From: Microstegium vimineum
Taxonomy: Eukaryota > Streptophyta > Magnoliopsida > Poales > Poaceae
Length of the DNA: 64,000 nucleotides
Reading direction: 5' to 3'
Assembly (NCBI GenBank): GCA_022036555.1
Contig: CM039139.1
Span: 17,115,377-17,179,376 of the forward strand
Part shown: one piece after another, positions 34,188-46,831 of the stretch
Layout: every line of letters begins with the position of its first letter
How positions within the stretch are numbered: position 1 is the first letter of the stretch
Program-made: the position numbers and the translations under genes
The notes under the pieces: generated by a model
What the model was told of the DNA's origin: nothing
The model's database searches: none
Seen by the model: the letters and a program-made list of their open reading frames with translations, nothing else

Positions 34188-37100
34188 TATGAATGGGGCC
34201 ACGAGATCGCATAATCTTGGAAGGATTATTTGCACGTAAATTTTTCATCTACAATAACAAAGCCAAGAAGGCAATTACTAACTTACGTCATGCATCAAGC
34301 GGCATAGCAGCCCTGCCTGAGCTCATTACATGGAGATGTATACATCTAGTATATTGAATTCAATTTTTTTAACATGCAAATCAACCGTGGCCGTTGTTGT
34401 CATTGCACGCACACACCTAATGCAGCAGAATAACAGATGGTTATGTTTCGGCTAGCACACCGACATGCACCACACAACACCGTTTTTTCCTGGCTCGTAT
34501 GCAGCACTGCACTGTTTTCCATTGCCCGCATGCATCAGAAATTACATTGCCCTGTTTTGCACCAGCGCACTTACGTAACCATGGCACATAACCGCTAGCC
34601 TCCACGCATGGCTTGCACGCCACCGTGCCACCAAGGCAAACGCTCGAGCAGCCTGCACGCTGTTGGGCCCGCATGCCCTCTCCATGGTCGTGCTGTTCAT
34701 GAACGCGCTTGTACGACGCCGCTGCATGGTTTCGATTCCAAGCCTGATTGATGGATTAAAAGAAAAAAAAAGAGGAAAGGCTACGTGTGGCCATCTCGAC
34801 TTGGGAAGAGCAGCCACAGATCAAGCAGAATTTTGATCCTCAGATCCTAAAGGACTACGGACCATGTACGTTCGAATTAAAAGAATTGAGCCATGAAAAA
34901 AAAACATAAAATCCAGCGATATTAAGAAAGGGTTCAATAAATCTGAAATTTATGAATAAGACATTGATTCTTGCAGAGTTGACAATAGATAAAGTATTCC
35001 GGCAGAATAATGCCCTATTCTCTGGTATTTGTGAAGAATTAATGGTGTTTTTAGAATATAAACCCTTTGTTTATGCATATTTACTATATTTCTTATACCT
35101 GTATGTATAAAAGCGTGCATACATACACATTAAATCTGAAGTTTAATGGGTGTGATTAATTCCTATGTTTTGAATTTAATTCAGAAAATGCTAGTGCAAC
35201 TTTGCTATATTTTTTTTATACCATGTACTTGTAAGTTTTTTATTAGTACACTAGAAACATGGTATAAGATATATGAGCCCTCTGAATCCTACAGACCTTA
35301 GACTTATCACCTTTGAGAGGCTCATATTTCTTTTTCCTAGCATAATGAATTTTTGGGATAAAATAAATGGTTGGTATTAATTCTGAAAATTAACATATAC
35401 CATGATATAGACCCTGAAAAATGCTAAGAATACTTCTAAGAATTTTTTTATAACCATCTACTACCTTTTTGCACCTTATCACTTGTTTACATGTACTAAA
35501 CTTATATGCACATGATTTAATTTATGTTAATATATGCATGCTTGAAAGAAAGAAGAAATATCCTGGAATTACTCTGAATGGTAGAATTATTTGTTATGGT
35601 CATTATTAAATCCATGTAGGATATTTTGCTACCATTGAAGTGTAGTGAATTCATGATATATATTTCCTGATTATTCTCTAGAATGAGTATATGGCCGAGA
35701 GAAATAACAAATATATTGTATGACTCACTGCATGAGAAAATTCTCAAATTATGATTATAGAATATCATATTCCATTGAAAATTGAATTTTAAAGCTTGTA
35801 TGCTTATAGTTTGTGGTGTAATGCTACTTTATAAATAATAGATTGAAGCTTTGGATTGAATGTCTAGAAGACAAGATGGTAAATAAAATTTTAAGCAATG
35901 TATATTCTCGAAGAAATGTCTCTTGAGTATAGAAATGTCAAAGAGCTATTTAATACATGAAGTATTTAAATTTATCATCAGAAATTACTCAAATAGAAGT
36001 TGAGTTTGAATTTTTTCGACAATTAAATGAACCAGGATATATGACTTGTATATATTACACTCCTAGAAGGATTGTGATTACATATCACTACTATGAAATA
36101 AAGCATGCATGCAGCTGCTAAATGTCAAGCATTCAAGCTAAGCCATATAAGAATGAATAAGAATTTTTGAGGTTTCTCGAAGAAGAATTTAAATCATGTG
36201 CTAACATACTTATATTGTATTTAAACTTATATTATCTATAAGTATTAGTAGTAATGGTGGTGCATTAAGTTTTAATTCCAGTTGAATTAAGTGGATTATG
36301 TAAACTCGTAGAAGAGTTAATGGTTATTTTATTAGCTTGAAGACTAATACGAAGCATTTAATATTCTTAGTTGCAATTCTTACTTGAAGTAATATGTGTT
36401 AATCTTGCATGGAATAAAATAGATTTATATGTTTTACATATAAATAATTGCCAGTTTTTGCCTATCCAAATAAGTATTGCATTGATTTTATCCACAAATA
36501 ATCCTTAATTAAACATGAAGGTTACAGTTCTTTGTGCACTACTACCATGTAGATAGAAGGGAAACTGAATTTTCTAAAAGCACATGAATATTTGGACTAT
36601 ATTAGCATATTAAAAAAACTAGAAGTTTATATTCTACCCCAAATATATTATTGTGTACACTGAATAATACACTAAATATATGAATTTCGTGCCACAACCA
36701 TTGAATACTAGAAGTATGATGCATGAAGCATATTTCAACTTGAAGTAATTATTACATGAAAAGGGGGAGAAATTTTGGGTAAAGGCATAAGAAAATGTGG
36801 GTAATATATATTTAATATGCATAATAAAACTAAATCTATCTTTAAGTGAAGCTTGTAGCTTTGTATTTGTTATTATCTATTTTGTTGGATTGAATACCAA
36901 TATTCCATATTACACATGAATGTGTATCACTATATTGTGCTCCCATTGAGCTATAACTATCTCCCCTCATACATACATATTAGCATGGAAGCTATGTTTG
37001 TAGCTTGTAGCTACTAATTTTCCCCTTGTAATTAAATTGGCTATCTAGCATGTTATGCCAAAATAATTTTTATTGAAATAATGAATATGTTGCTTTTCTA

Positions 37101-38140
37101 ATGCATTGCATGCATAAGCAATATGATTGATCTAAGGTTAGACAGCTTGAGATCAGGGGGAGAGTTAATATAAAATTAGCTCAATGAAGACTAACCCATT
37201 TGATGGGATGAATAAATTATGGAATTAAAATGTTAGATAACATACTTATGATGATTTGAGATTTATGAAGAAAAGGCATTTAGCAATTTTTGCATTAATG
37301 GCAATTAGAAAATTCTAGAAGAAATTCCATGAGAATTTGAATGTTGCGTATTTTATACATTTGAAGTATATTATCCATTTTTATGTATGAGTATTTTGAT
37401 TATTTTTAGGCTATAAACAACTGCATTTACTTAATAACCCCCATGTTTAAATATGTGTGTGAATATTTCCTAAAAAAAATTATCATAACATACATGAATG
37501 GGCCTCCACCTGTAGATGGAGATATGTGAATTTGAATTACTTTAAGCCCGTGATAGGGGATATCTTTTGAAGTATGCTATTAAAGATCTAATATTGGCAT
37601 TAGGGGGAGAGAAAGCCTATTCTGAATGCCAAATATTATTTCCATAGAAGGAAAATGATCTAAAGAAAATATTCCTCGAAGCTTGAAGCAGGAATAATAT
37701 CACACACTAAATCAAACAATAGTTTGACTAATGCTCTTGGAAAGCATGAAGCGGAGCATATGCCAGATATTTTGAAAAATGAGAGGAGTAACTTGAAGTT
37801 ATAAACCTGAAGTTGTGTTTACTAGTAGTAAACTAAATGTTGTATACTATACTATAAAGCTAAAATCTATGGGGACACCTGTGGGTTATAGTTTAATGTA
37901 TACTATTAAATAGAAATAAAATGAAACTCCTCCATTCTTATGAAGAGAACACCTCATTAAGAAGGTTAAGCACCTCATGAAGAGGATCATCATGAAGATG
38001 AAATCCAACATACTAAGCACGCGTATCATTAATGTTGGGTATGCAAAACAATAATTATCTCTTGTTTTGGGAAATGATAAAGAGACAGAATAATATCACA
38101 TCATGTGAATATTGGGAGAAATAATAGTTGTCGACAACGT
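33725..38140 (+). mobile_element. Copia interior, left part: non-coding
   Basis: 4.4 kb of AT-rich DNA after the primer site with no frame longer than about 83 codons on either strand and no recognisable gag or pol motif. It contains a TA microsatellite and several ggggga(g)a purine runs. It is either a heavily decayed copia or a large non-coding derivative. It is interrupted at 38141 by the SIRE-type element; the interior resumes at 52726. Confidence 0.7.
34101..34186. repeat. (TA)n microsatellite, ~43 units
   Basis: A perfect TA run just beyond the end of the 34045 duplication boundary; absent from copy 2. Confidence 0.95.
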
Positions 38141-39607
38141 TGAAGAATCATGGCCCTAGTTGGTTTCGGTGATTAACGGTAATTAGCGATTATTATGGCT
38201 AACGTGTGTTTTACAGAGGCTATGCGTAGCTTAGCCATAGTGATCATCATGAATGGTCATCACTTAGCCCTCAAGATGGATATCGTTTCGGATTTCAAAG
38301 AGACATGATGAAGACCCTAGAATGATAGGCTAAGTGTCATAAGGTGATGAAGGGCACTTAGAAATAGATAGGGCTTCTATTTGATCTTTGACCGTACTAT
38401 CAAGAGGGGTTGAGACTAGTAGCTTGACTTAGGAAAGCTTCATGACTTAGGTGTGCTGCACACTTGACTTCTTTAGCACTAAGCAAGCCTATGGTGACCG
38501 TAAGATAGCCAAGAACTTCTTCAGAATTCATCGCGACGAAACCGGAGTTGAAAAAGAAGTTTACTAGGCGTCGGACGCTGAGTCTGGAGGCGTCGGACGA
38601 TAGCGTCGGACGCTGACGTCTGGATGACATAGCATCCGTCGGTCACCAAGTTTGAGCCCCTGAGTTTCAGAGGGCGTCGGACGTTGTCCGTCACCTAGGC
38701 GTCGGACGCTAGGGTAGCGTCCGTCGGCCTTCCAGTGGGCCTGTTTTCAGTGCAAAACGAAAAGGGGCGTCGGACGCTGATGCCTCAGCGTCCGTTGCCC
38801 AAAACATTGTGCAGAACTAGCCGTTGGGTAGGGCGACGGACCGTCCGTCGCCTAGGCGTCGGAGCGTCCGTCGCCAACTTAAAGAGCCAGCCCGAGGCAG
38901 TTTTCTTGAGGGCTATTTATAGCTCCTCACACTTCTCTCCCACCTGGCCTTTGCTCATTTCAGTTGCTGAGTTTGTTGAGAAGGTTGGGAAGAGAGCAAG
39001 AGCCCTAGAGTGAGAGATCGATTCGCGAATCCATCCATCCTCTCCTCTAGTTCATCCAAGAGTTCAAGTGTGCATCTTTTAGTTGTGAAGCTTGAGTGAG
39101 TCAAGTGAAGATCAAGGCTTGTTACTCTTGGTGATCGACATCACCTAGACGGTCCGGTGGCTGTAGGAGGAAGGTGATCGCCGGAGGATTGTCGGCGGCC
39201 CTTCTCCATCGACGTTGTGATCGGTTGTGGGCGATTCACCGAGCCGGAGTGGCAAAGAATCAGCCTGTAGAGAGCACTTAGTCCTTGCGCGGACTAAGGG
39301 GGAGCGATACCGTGCACGGTGCTCCAACGAGGACTAGTGGGAGTGTCGACTCCTCGATACCTTGGCAAAAAGTCGTCGTGTCAAATTTCTTTTGCCTCCT
39401 CCTCTTTACTTATTGCAATTACCTTCTTGTTGCTTGACTAGAATTGCATAGGGCTTTACCTCTTTCATTGCCATGCCTTGCTTGTTTAGATAGGACACAC
39501 TTGGGAAAGCACTAGGGGGTTAATTGGCTCTTGTTAGGTTTTAATATTGCTTAGAAATTTAAAAGAGCCCAATTCACCCCCCCCTCTTGGGCATCTTGAT
39601 CCTTTCA
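38141..39607 (+). repeat. 5' LTR of the SIRE-type element
   Basis: 1467 bp. TATA-like ctatttatag near 38909. A cluster of GC-rich palindromic motifs (gcgtcggacgct / agcgtccgtcgg) lies at about 38570-38880. It pairs with 51288-52720, from which it differs mainly by indels in that cluster and a ~27-bp indel near 52505. Confidence 0.95.
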
Positions 39608-39625
39608 ATTGGTATAGGGGCCGTG
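39608..39625 (+). promoter_or_regulatory. Primer-binding site of the SIRE-type element
   Basis: attggtataggggccg lies directly after the LTR. TGGTAT matches the start of the initiator-Met tRNA site common in copia elements; the rest has diverged. Confidence 0.6.
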
Positions 39626-39659
39626 TTGCTCTAATTTAGTCTTAACCGCCTAGAGTAAG

Positions 39660-42035
39660 ATGTCCCATAGGGATGGACCGCCGCCCATGTTTGATGGAGA
39701 TGACTTTCCATATTGGAAAGTGCGTATGGAGGCTTACCTCGAAGCCTTAGATGTTGGTGTGCTCAAAGCCGCCACCGATGGTTTTGCGGCCTATGACGGA
39801 GAACCATTCGGTGATGAGGTCCACTATGAGAAGTGGAATGCCAAAGCCCGGAACACTCTCTTTAGGGGCATTGGCAAAGATGTGTTCAACCGTGTGCGAA
39901 CCTCAAAGACCGCACATGAGTTGTGGAAGAACATTTGTGCTCTCCATGAGGGCACAAAGAGCGAGCGGGAAGAGCGATATCACTTAGTCATGAATAAGAT
40001 GAATGATTTTACCATGCTTGCTCAGGAAAATGCAAATGAAATGTACTCACGCTTAAATGTTCTTGTAGAATAATTGAATGCACTTGGGTTAAAGAAAATG
40101 GATGAAGCCGATGTTGTAAGGAAGATTCTTTGTGTGCTTCCTATTGGCAAGTATGCTAACATTGTGATGGTGTTGCATCAAGGTGATCTTTCCAAATATA
40201 CACCAACACAAGTTTTGGGAAAGATCAATGCACATGAGATGTACATGCACATCAACAAAGAAGAAGAAGCTTCATCATCCACCAAGAAGAAAGACTTGGC
40301 CTTCAAAGCTAGTCATGACTCGGGCAAGTCAAAGATGGAGTATTATAGCTCAAGTGAAGATGATGACTCCAACATTGCTCTAATGGTGAAGAAGACCACC
40401 AAGATGCTAAAGAAGCTAAACAAGAGTGGTGTCAAGTTTGATTCAAGAAAGAAGAAGTTCTTCACTAGCAACAAGAGGAAGCCATTGTCAGAAATGGATT
40501 GCTTCAATTGTGGAGATCTTGGCCATCTAGCTCACCATTGTACCAAGCCCAAGAAGGACAAGTACAAGAAGAAGTACAAGAATGGCAAAGAGCAAAAAGA
40601 TGAGTCAAGCGAAGATGAGAAGCCCCACAAGAAGAAAGAAGGCTTCAAGAAGAAGAGGTTCCAACACCACAAGAAGAACGATGGTAAGGCATACATTGTT
40701 GGTGATTGGTTAACCGACATCGAAGACTCAAGTGAGTCATCCGGTGATGAAAGTGAAGATGAGAAGGTGGCCGCTCTAGTCATTGGGACTTCATTGCCTC
40801 CTCCACCACCACCGTCTTCCTCCACTACATCCTCTACACACCTATGCCTTTTGTCTAAGGGTGACCGGAAGGTATAATCCAAAGTAGAGGATAGTGATGA
40901 TAGTGATGACAGTGGTAGTGAAAGTGAAAAAGTATACAAAGCTCCTTCTTATGATGAACTCATAAAATTGCTCACTAAGTATACTAAAATTGTGAAGAAG
41001 GAGCAAGCTAAAAATGAAGAGCTTGAAAAAGAAAATGATGACTTGCAAGAGAAACTTGAAACAACATCCAATGCTAGTGATGAGCTAATTAGTGAAAACA
41101 AATCCTTATCCTCAAATGCTAGGGATCTCAAATCCTCTCTAAAAGAGCTAAAAGAGAAACATGATAAGCTAGAGAGGACATCACAAGAGCTTAGAGAAAA
41201 ATACATCAAGCTTAGGGATGAGTACACCGAAATAAAGATGAACTATGATACTCTCTTTATAGCTAATGAATGTCTTGAGGATGCTTTGCCTATTGCTGCT
41301 AACCCCATTGTCAAGATTGACATTGGCACTTCTTGTGATGATTTAATTGTTGAGCCCATTGAGCAAGAGCCTAAGTGCAAAGGCAAGCAAGTGGTTGTGG
41401 CGGATAACTACAATAAATATATGAAGATCAAGAATGAGAATGAAAAGCTCAAGCAAGATCTTATCAAGCTCAAGTCAACCAAGTCAATTGTGATTGAGTC
41501 ACAAGATGAAGACTATAATGTGGCACTTGAAGTTGATATGCTTAGAGAAGAGAAAAAGAGGCTAAAGAATGAGAAGAACCATCTAGCCATTGGAATGGAG
41601 AGGTTCACTAAGGGCCACAATCTTCAAAGTGAGCTTCTTATGAACACTATCATGAAGAATGACAAAGCCGGTCTTGGCTACAAGTCCGCTCAAGTGAAGA
41701 AGGTCAAAGCTAAAGCCAAACCTCAATATCAACAAGCCAAGTACTTTTATCAAGAAAAGCCAAAGCCAAAGATGAAGACATGCTTTGAGTGTGGGAAGCA
41801 AGGACACTTTTCTCACAATTGTGTGACTCCACCTCCACAATCCTTGCCCAAGCACACTAGGCCTTTTGCATACAATGCTCACTATATCATCAACAAGGAT
41901 GTCAAGGGCAAACCACTTGTTGTGTTCTTAGGACCACCCAACAAGAATATACCAAGGACACTTTGGGTGGCTAAGTCATTAGTAGATAAAGCAATGGGCT
42001 CCCGTACTCAATGGGTGCCTAAACAAAAAGCTTGA
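39660..42035 (+). pseudogene. SIRE-type gag, two in-frame stops
   Basis: ATG at 39660 (MSHRDGPPPMFDGDDFPYWK). The N-terminal UBN2/gag domain is followed by Lys/Glu/Ser-rich segments and two CCHC zinc knuckles (CFNCGDLGHLAHHC, CFECGKQGHFSHNC) with a long coiled coil between them (about 40968-41590). Stops interrupt the frame at 40071-40073 and 40875-40877. The frame ends at TGA 42033-42035. Such a long gag with coiled coil and a second knuckle is typical of SIRE/Maximus elements. It packages element RNA in virus-like particles when intact. Confidence 0.88.
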
Positions 42036-42051
42036 TCTCTTGTATGTGTAG

Positions 42052-45000
42052 GTGAACTACAAGACCGGTGGAAGTCATTGGGTGATAGATAGTGGATGCA
42101 CTCAACATATGACCGGTGACTCCCGGATGTTCACCACACTTGAGAAATATTGTGAAGGACAAGACAAGATTACCTTTGGGGACAATTCAAAAGGCAAAGT
42201 GCAAGGCCTAGGCAAAGTGGCAATCTCCCATGATCAATCAATATCAAATGTCTTGCTAGTGCAATCTTTGAGCTTCAACTTGCTATCGGTGGGACAACTA
42301 TGTGATCTTGGTTTCCAATGTCTCTTCACTCCAAATGAGGTAGTTGTGACCAAGATGGAAGATTCATCATTGATATTCAAAGGGTTTTGGCACAACAATC
42401 TCTACTTAGTGGATTTCAGCTCAAATGAACCTAGTTTGCAAACATGTCTATTCTCCAAGAGTTCTTTGGGTTGGCTATGGCATAGAAGATTAGCATATGT
42501 GGGAATGTCAACTTTGAAGAAGCTTGTCAAGAAGGAGATGGTTAGAGGAGTGAAGGATGTGGTGTTTGAGAAGGACAAATTGTGTAGTGCATGTCAAGCC
42601 AGCAAGCAAGTGGCCAACACACATCCAACCAAAGCCTTCATGTCAACCTCAAAAGTCCTAGAGCTACTCCACATAGATCTATTTGGACCTACCACCTATG
42701 CTAGCCTTGGGGGTAATCTCTTTTGCTTGGTTGTAGTTCATGACTACTCTAGGTACACTTGGGTGTTCTTTCTTCAAGACAAGGGAGAGACTCAATCAAT
42801 ATTCAAGAAGTTTGCAACTAGAGCCCAAAATGAGTTTGATGTGAAGATCAAGAAGATAAGAAGTGACAATGGGACCGAGTTTGTGAACACCAAGATTGAA
42901 GACTATTGTGATGAAGTTGGGATCAAGCATGAGGTGTCCGCCACCTATACCCCACAACAAAATGGTGTAGTAGAGAGGAAGAACCGAACACTAATCACTC
43001 TTGCAAGATCAATGCTTGATGAATACAACACCCCCGAGAAGTTTTGGGCCGAAGCAATCAACACCGCATGCTATGCGGTCAACCGGCTCTTTGTTCAAAG
43101 GCTTCTCAAGAAGACCCCCTATGAGCTTGTGAATGGGAAAAAACCGGATATATCCTTCTTCCGAGTGTTTGGATGCAAAGTGTACATTTACAAGAAGCGC
43201 CAACACTTGGGCAAGTTCCAAAGGAGATGTGACATTGGTTTCTTACTTGGTTATTCTCTTAAATCCAAGGCATATCGAGTATTTAACAAAGCCTCCGGCC
43301 TAGTTGAAGAAACATATGACTTGGAGTTTGATGAAACTAATGGCTCTCAAGAAGAGCATGAGAATCTTAATGATGTAGGTGATGAACCCTTGAGGGAGGC
43401 TATGAAGAATATGCCTGTTGGTGCAATCAACCCACTAGAGGTGGAAGGAGTTGAAGATGATGCAAATCAAGTACCCTCTCCACCTCACACGCCTCAAGTT
43501 GATGAAGAACAAGTGAGGGAAGCACAAGAAGATATCTTCATCTCTCAAGATCAAGCCGAGGCTCAAGCTAGTGATGTTGATGCACCACAACCTCATCCCC
43601 AAGTGATTGATAGAAGATCTACACCTATGCTTCAAGCTCATCCACAAGACCTCATCATAGGGAGTCCATCAAGGGGGTAACAACTCGATCTAAACTTGCT
43701 TCTTATGTTGAGCATCATCTTTTGTTTCCTTTGTTGAGCCTTCTAGTGTGGAGGATGCACTTGCAGATCCGGATTGGGTGAACGCCAGACATGAAGAGTT
43801 GAACAACTTCACCCGGAACGAAGTGTGGACACTAGTGGAAAAGCCCAAAGGATCAAGAATCATTGGCACCAAATGGGTGTTTAGGAACAAGCAAGATGAT
43901 TAAGGTGTGGTTGTGAGGAACAAGGCAAGATTGGTGGCAAAGGGGTTCTCCCAAGTTGAAGGCTTGGATTTTGGGAAGACCTTTGCACCTGTTGCAAGAC
44001 TAGAAGCCATTCGTATCCTTTTGGCATATGCTTCACATCACAAAATGAAACTTTTTCAAATGGATGTGAAGAGTGCCTTTCTAAATGGTTTCATCAATGA
44101 ACTTGTTTTTGTCTCACAACCTCCTGGGTTTGAAGACCTCAATTGTCCTAATCATGTGTATAGGTTATCCAAGACACTCTATGGTTTGAAGCAAGCTCCA
44201 AGAGCTTGGTATGAGAGGCTAAGGTACTTCCTACTCAAGAAGGGCTTCAAGATCGGGAAAGTGGATACCACACTCTTCACCAAGGTGCTAGATGGAGAGA
44301 TCTTTGTTTGCAAAGTGTATGTCGATGACATTATATTTGGGTCAACAAACCAATATCATAGCAAGGAATTTGGTGCATTGATGTCCAAGGAGTTCGAGAT
44401 GTCGATGATTGGCGAGCTAACCTTCTTCCTTGGCTTCCAAGTGAAGCAATTGAGGGAGGGCACCTTCATATCTCAAGATAAGTACACTAATAATGTGCTC
44501 AAGAAATTCAAGATGGAGGATTGCAAGCCAATCAAGACCCCAATGCCTACCAATGGGCATCTCGATCTCGATGAGGGAGGTAAACCGATAGACCAAACTC
44601 TTTACCGCTCAATGATCGGTAGTTTACTTTACCTCACCGCATCTAGGTCGGATATCATGTTTAGTGTGTGTATGTGTGCTAGGTTTCAAGCAAACCCTAA
44701 GGAGTCGCATCTAAGTGCGGTTAAAAGAATCCTTAGGTACATAAGGTACAGCCCTAGCATTGGTCTTTGGTATCCCAAAGGAGCTCCCTTCCTACTTTGT
44801 GGCTATTCCGATTTGGATTATGCCGGGTGTAAGGTTGATAGGAAGAGTACCTCCGGCGGTTGCCATTTGCTAGGAAGATCACTTGTTTCTTGGTCCTCAA
44901 AGAAGCAAAATAGTGTGGCATTATCTACCGCCGAGGCGGAATACATAGCCATGGGAGCTAGTTGTGCACAAATCTTATACATGTCCCAAACACTACTTGA

Positions 45001-45277
45001 TTACGACGTGGTTTTAAAAGATGTTCCACTTTTGTGTGATAATGAAAGCGCCGTAAAGCTTGCAAATAACCCGGTTCAACACTCTCGCACCAAGCACATT
45101 GATATCCGCCATCACTTTCTTAGAGATCATGTGGCTAGGAAAGATATCACACTAGTGGGAGTTTCTAGCGAAAATCAATTGGCAGACATCTTCACTAGAC
45201 CACTCGATGAAGCAACCTTTTGTAGGTTGAGAAGCGAGTTGAATGTGCTTGATCACTCTAACTTCACTAAAAGATGA
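42052..45277 (+). pseudogene. SIRE-type pol: protease, integrase, RT, RNase H (broken)
   Basis: It starts in a new frame 16 nt after the gag stop. Protease motif WVIDSGCTQHMTGD; GAG-pre-integrase zinc region (LWHRRLAYVGM...CSACQASK, where the second zinc histidine position reads Tyr); integrase D,D,E at HIDLFGP, RSDNGTEF and NGVVERKN. RT has QMDVKSAFLNG and YVDDIIFG; RNase H has YSDLDYAG and STAEAEYIA. The C-terminus is ADIFTRPLDEATF. Frame changes occur near 43676 (stop at 43680) and 43708, and an in-frame stop lies near 43902; RT-RNase H is then open from 43907 to 45277. Ty1/copia domain order is clear. Confidence 0.92.
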
Positions 45278-46783
45278 TCTTGTGTGAACCAACCTTGCAT
45301 CATGTGTAATATAATCATGTTAATCTAGTAATGCACATAGGCTTGGCTAACATGGTTGGAATAACCGTTCTTGAACGTGTGAAGAAGTCCAAATCATGGT
45401 TTAAACTTGCAAGCAACCTAGATTCAATTTCTTGTAATGCATTGCATTTGCATGTGTTGTTTGTCGTTTCTTTTCGGTTAAGTTTGAGCATCCAATGTGT
45501 TCGTCCACTTAGGGGGAGCATTCCAAGCTCAAGACACTTCTTTACCCCTCTTGTAGCCATATGATGTCTCCTTGAAGTTTCGATTCGAATATTTTGAACT
45601 GAAAACTACTTAAGCCTAAGGCAAACTATTTGCAAATGAGTGGTTGAGAGATGGTTCTCATATCAAGTCCAATCAGGCTTTATTTGGATCTTATTGGATT
45701 GAGACTTGGTTGGGAGAGAAGAAACAAAAAGAAAGTTTGAAAAAATTCTAAAATTTTGGCGAGGGACGCTACGTCATGCTTACCTCAGTGTCCATCGCAA
45801 CCGTCCGGACAGAAAATGCCGCATGTTTGAGGGGCGACAGACGATCTCCAGCGTCCGTCGCAGAGCGTCCGATGCAATCAATGTCGGTCGTCTCAAAAAT
45901 TCCCTTCTGGTAGACAGACGGACGATCCCGTCGGACGTTGTCCAACGTCCGTCGCAGAATGACAGAGCGTCTGTCGCTCCACGTCGGAGCGTCCGTCGCG
46001 AACTTAAGGCACAAATTTTTTTTAAAAAAAATCTGTCTCTTCTCTCCCTCTCTCGGTCGGTTTTTCTTCCTTTCCGTACACCGTCGCCGCCCGCATCTCC
46101 TGAACCCTAACTGCCTCTCGCCGCCGCCGCCGCTAACCTCCGCACTGCCCGCTCACCCAGGGTCGTGCCTCCCCGCGCCGGCGTGCCCTTTCCGGTGCCC
46201 GCGCCCAGCGCCGCCTTCACCGCTCACCGGAGACCTCCCCTCTGCCCTATGCGTTTTGGCCAAGCAGAGAACCCCCTTCTCCCGTTGTTTGCTTGGGTGT
46301 CCTTCCAGGATTCCCCTGAGGTCCTCCCTGGATCTCTAAGGTGAATTGTTGCCTTGCATTCCCCCTTCTCATGGTGCTGATCCCCCTTTCTCCTTCCTTT
46401 ACCTAAACCACCACTTTGCATATCCTTTTTAGGTTGCGGACTATGCTTTGAGATTGACCGAGACATCTTTCCTTCTCTTTTCTGAGTTACTTGGTCAGAG
46501 GTATGGAAATGGACAGAGAACGATCTTTTACTTATCTATCTCATGATTCACCCATTAGATATTCTCATCTCTAGTTATATTCCTATCTATCTATGCGAAC
46601 AGGGTCAGTGTGTCAGAGACAGTGACAGTGAACTCGGGACAAAGCCCGCGAGTAAGGAACGAGGCAAAGCCTCGAGAGTGTCAGTCCAGGGCTTTCAAAG
46701 CCACACTTACAGTGTTTGTGCTTGGATTTGACAGAGGGTTGTTTTGCTGAGTGTCAGTTGGCAGTGGGCAGTGAGTTTGTGAT
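45278..46783 (+). other. Pol to env-like spacer
   Basis: 1.5 kb without a supported gene. At 45760-46015 it contains a cluster of the same GC-rich motif as the LTR (gcgtccgtcgc and complements). CT/CCG-rich sequence follows, then a leader before the env-like start. Confidence 0.6.
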
Positions 46784-46831
46784 TTGACAGTTGAGGATCT
46801 CTTGACAGTGACACTTGGTCTTATCCAGTGT

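Noticed and set aside
33980..34192. Ile/Tyr repeat ORFs over TA microsatellites (also near 4334 and 4691)
   Set aside because: Artefact of reading (TA)n.
46784..46831. Upstream extension of the env-like ORF
   Set aside because: It starts with a non-ATG codon; ATG at 46832/46838 is the plausible start.
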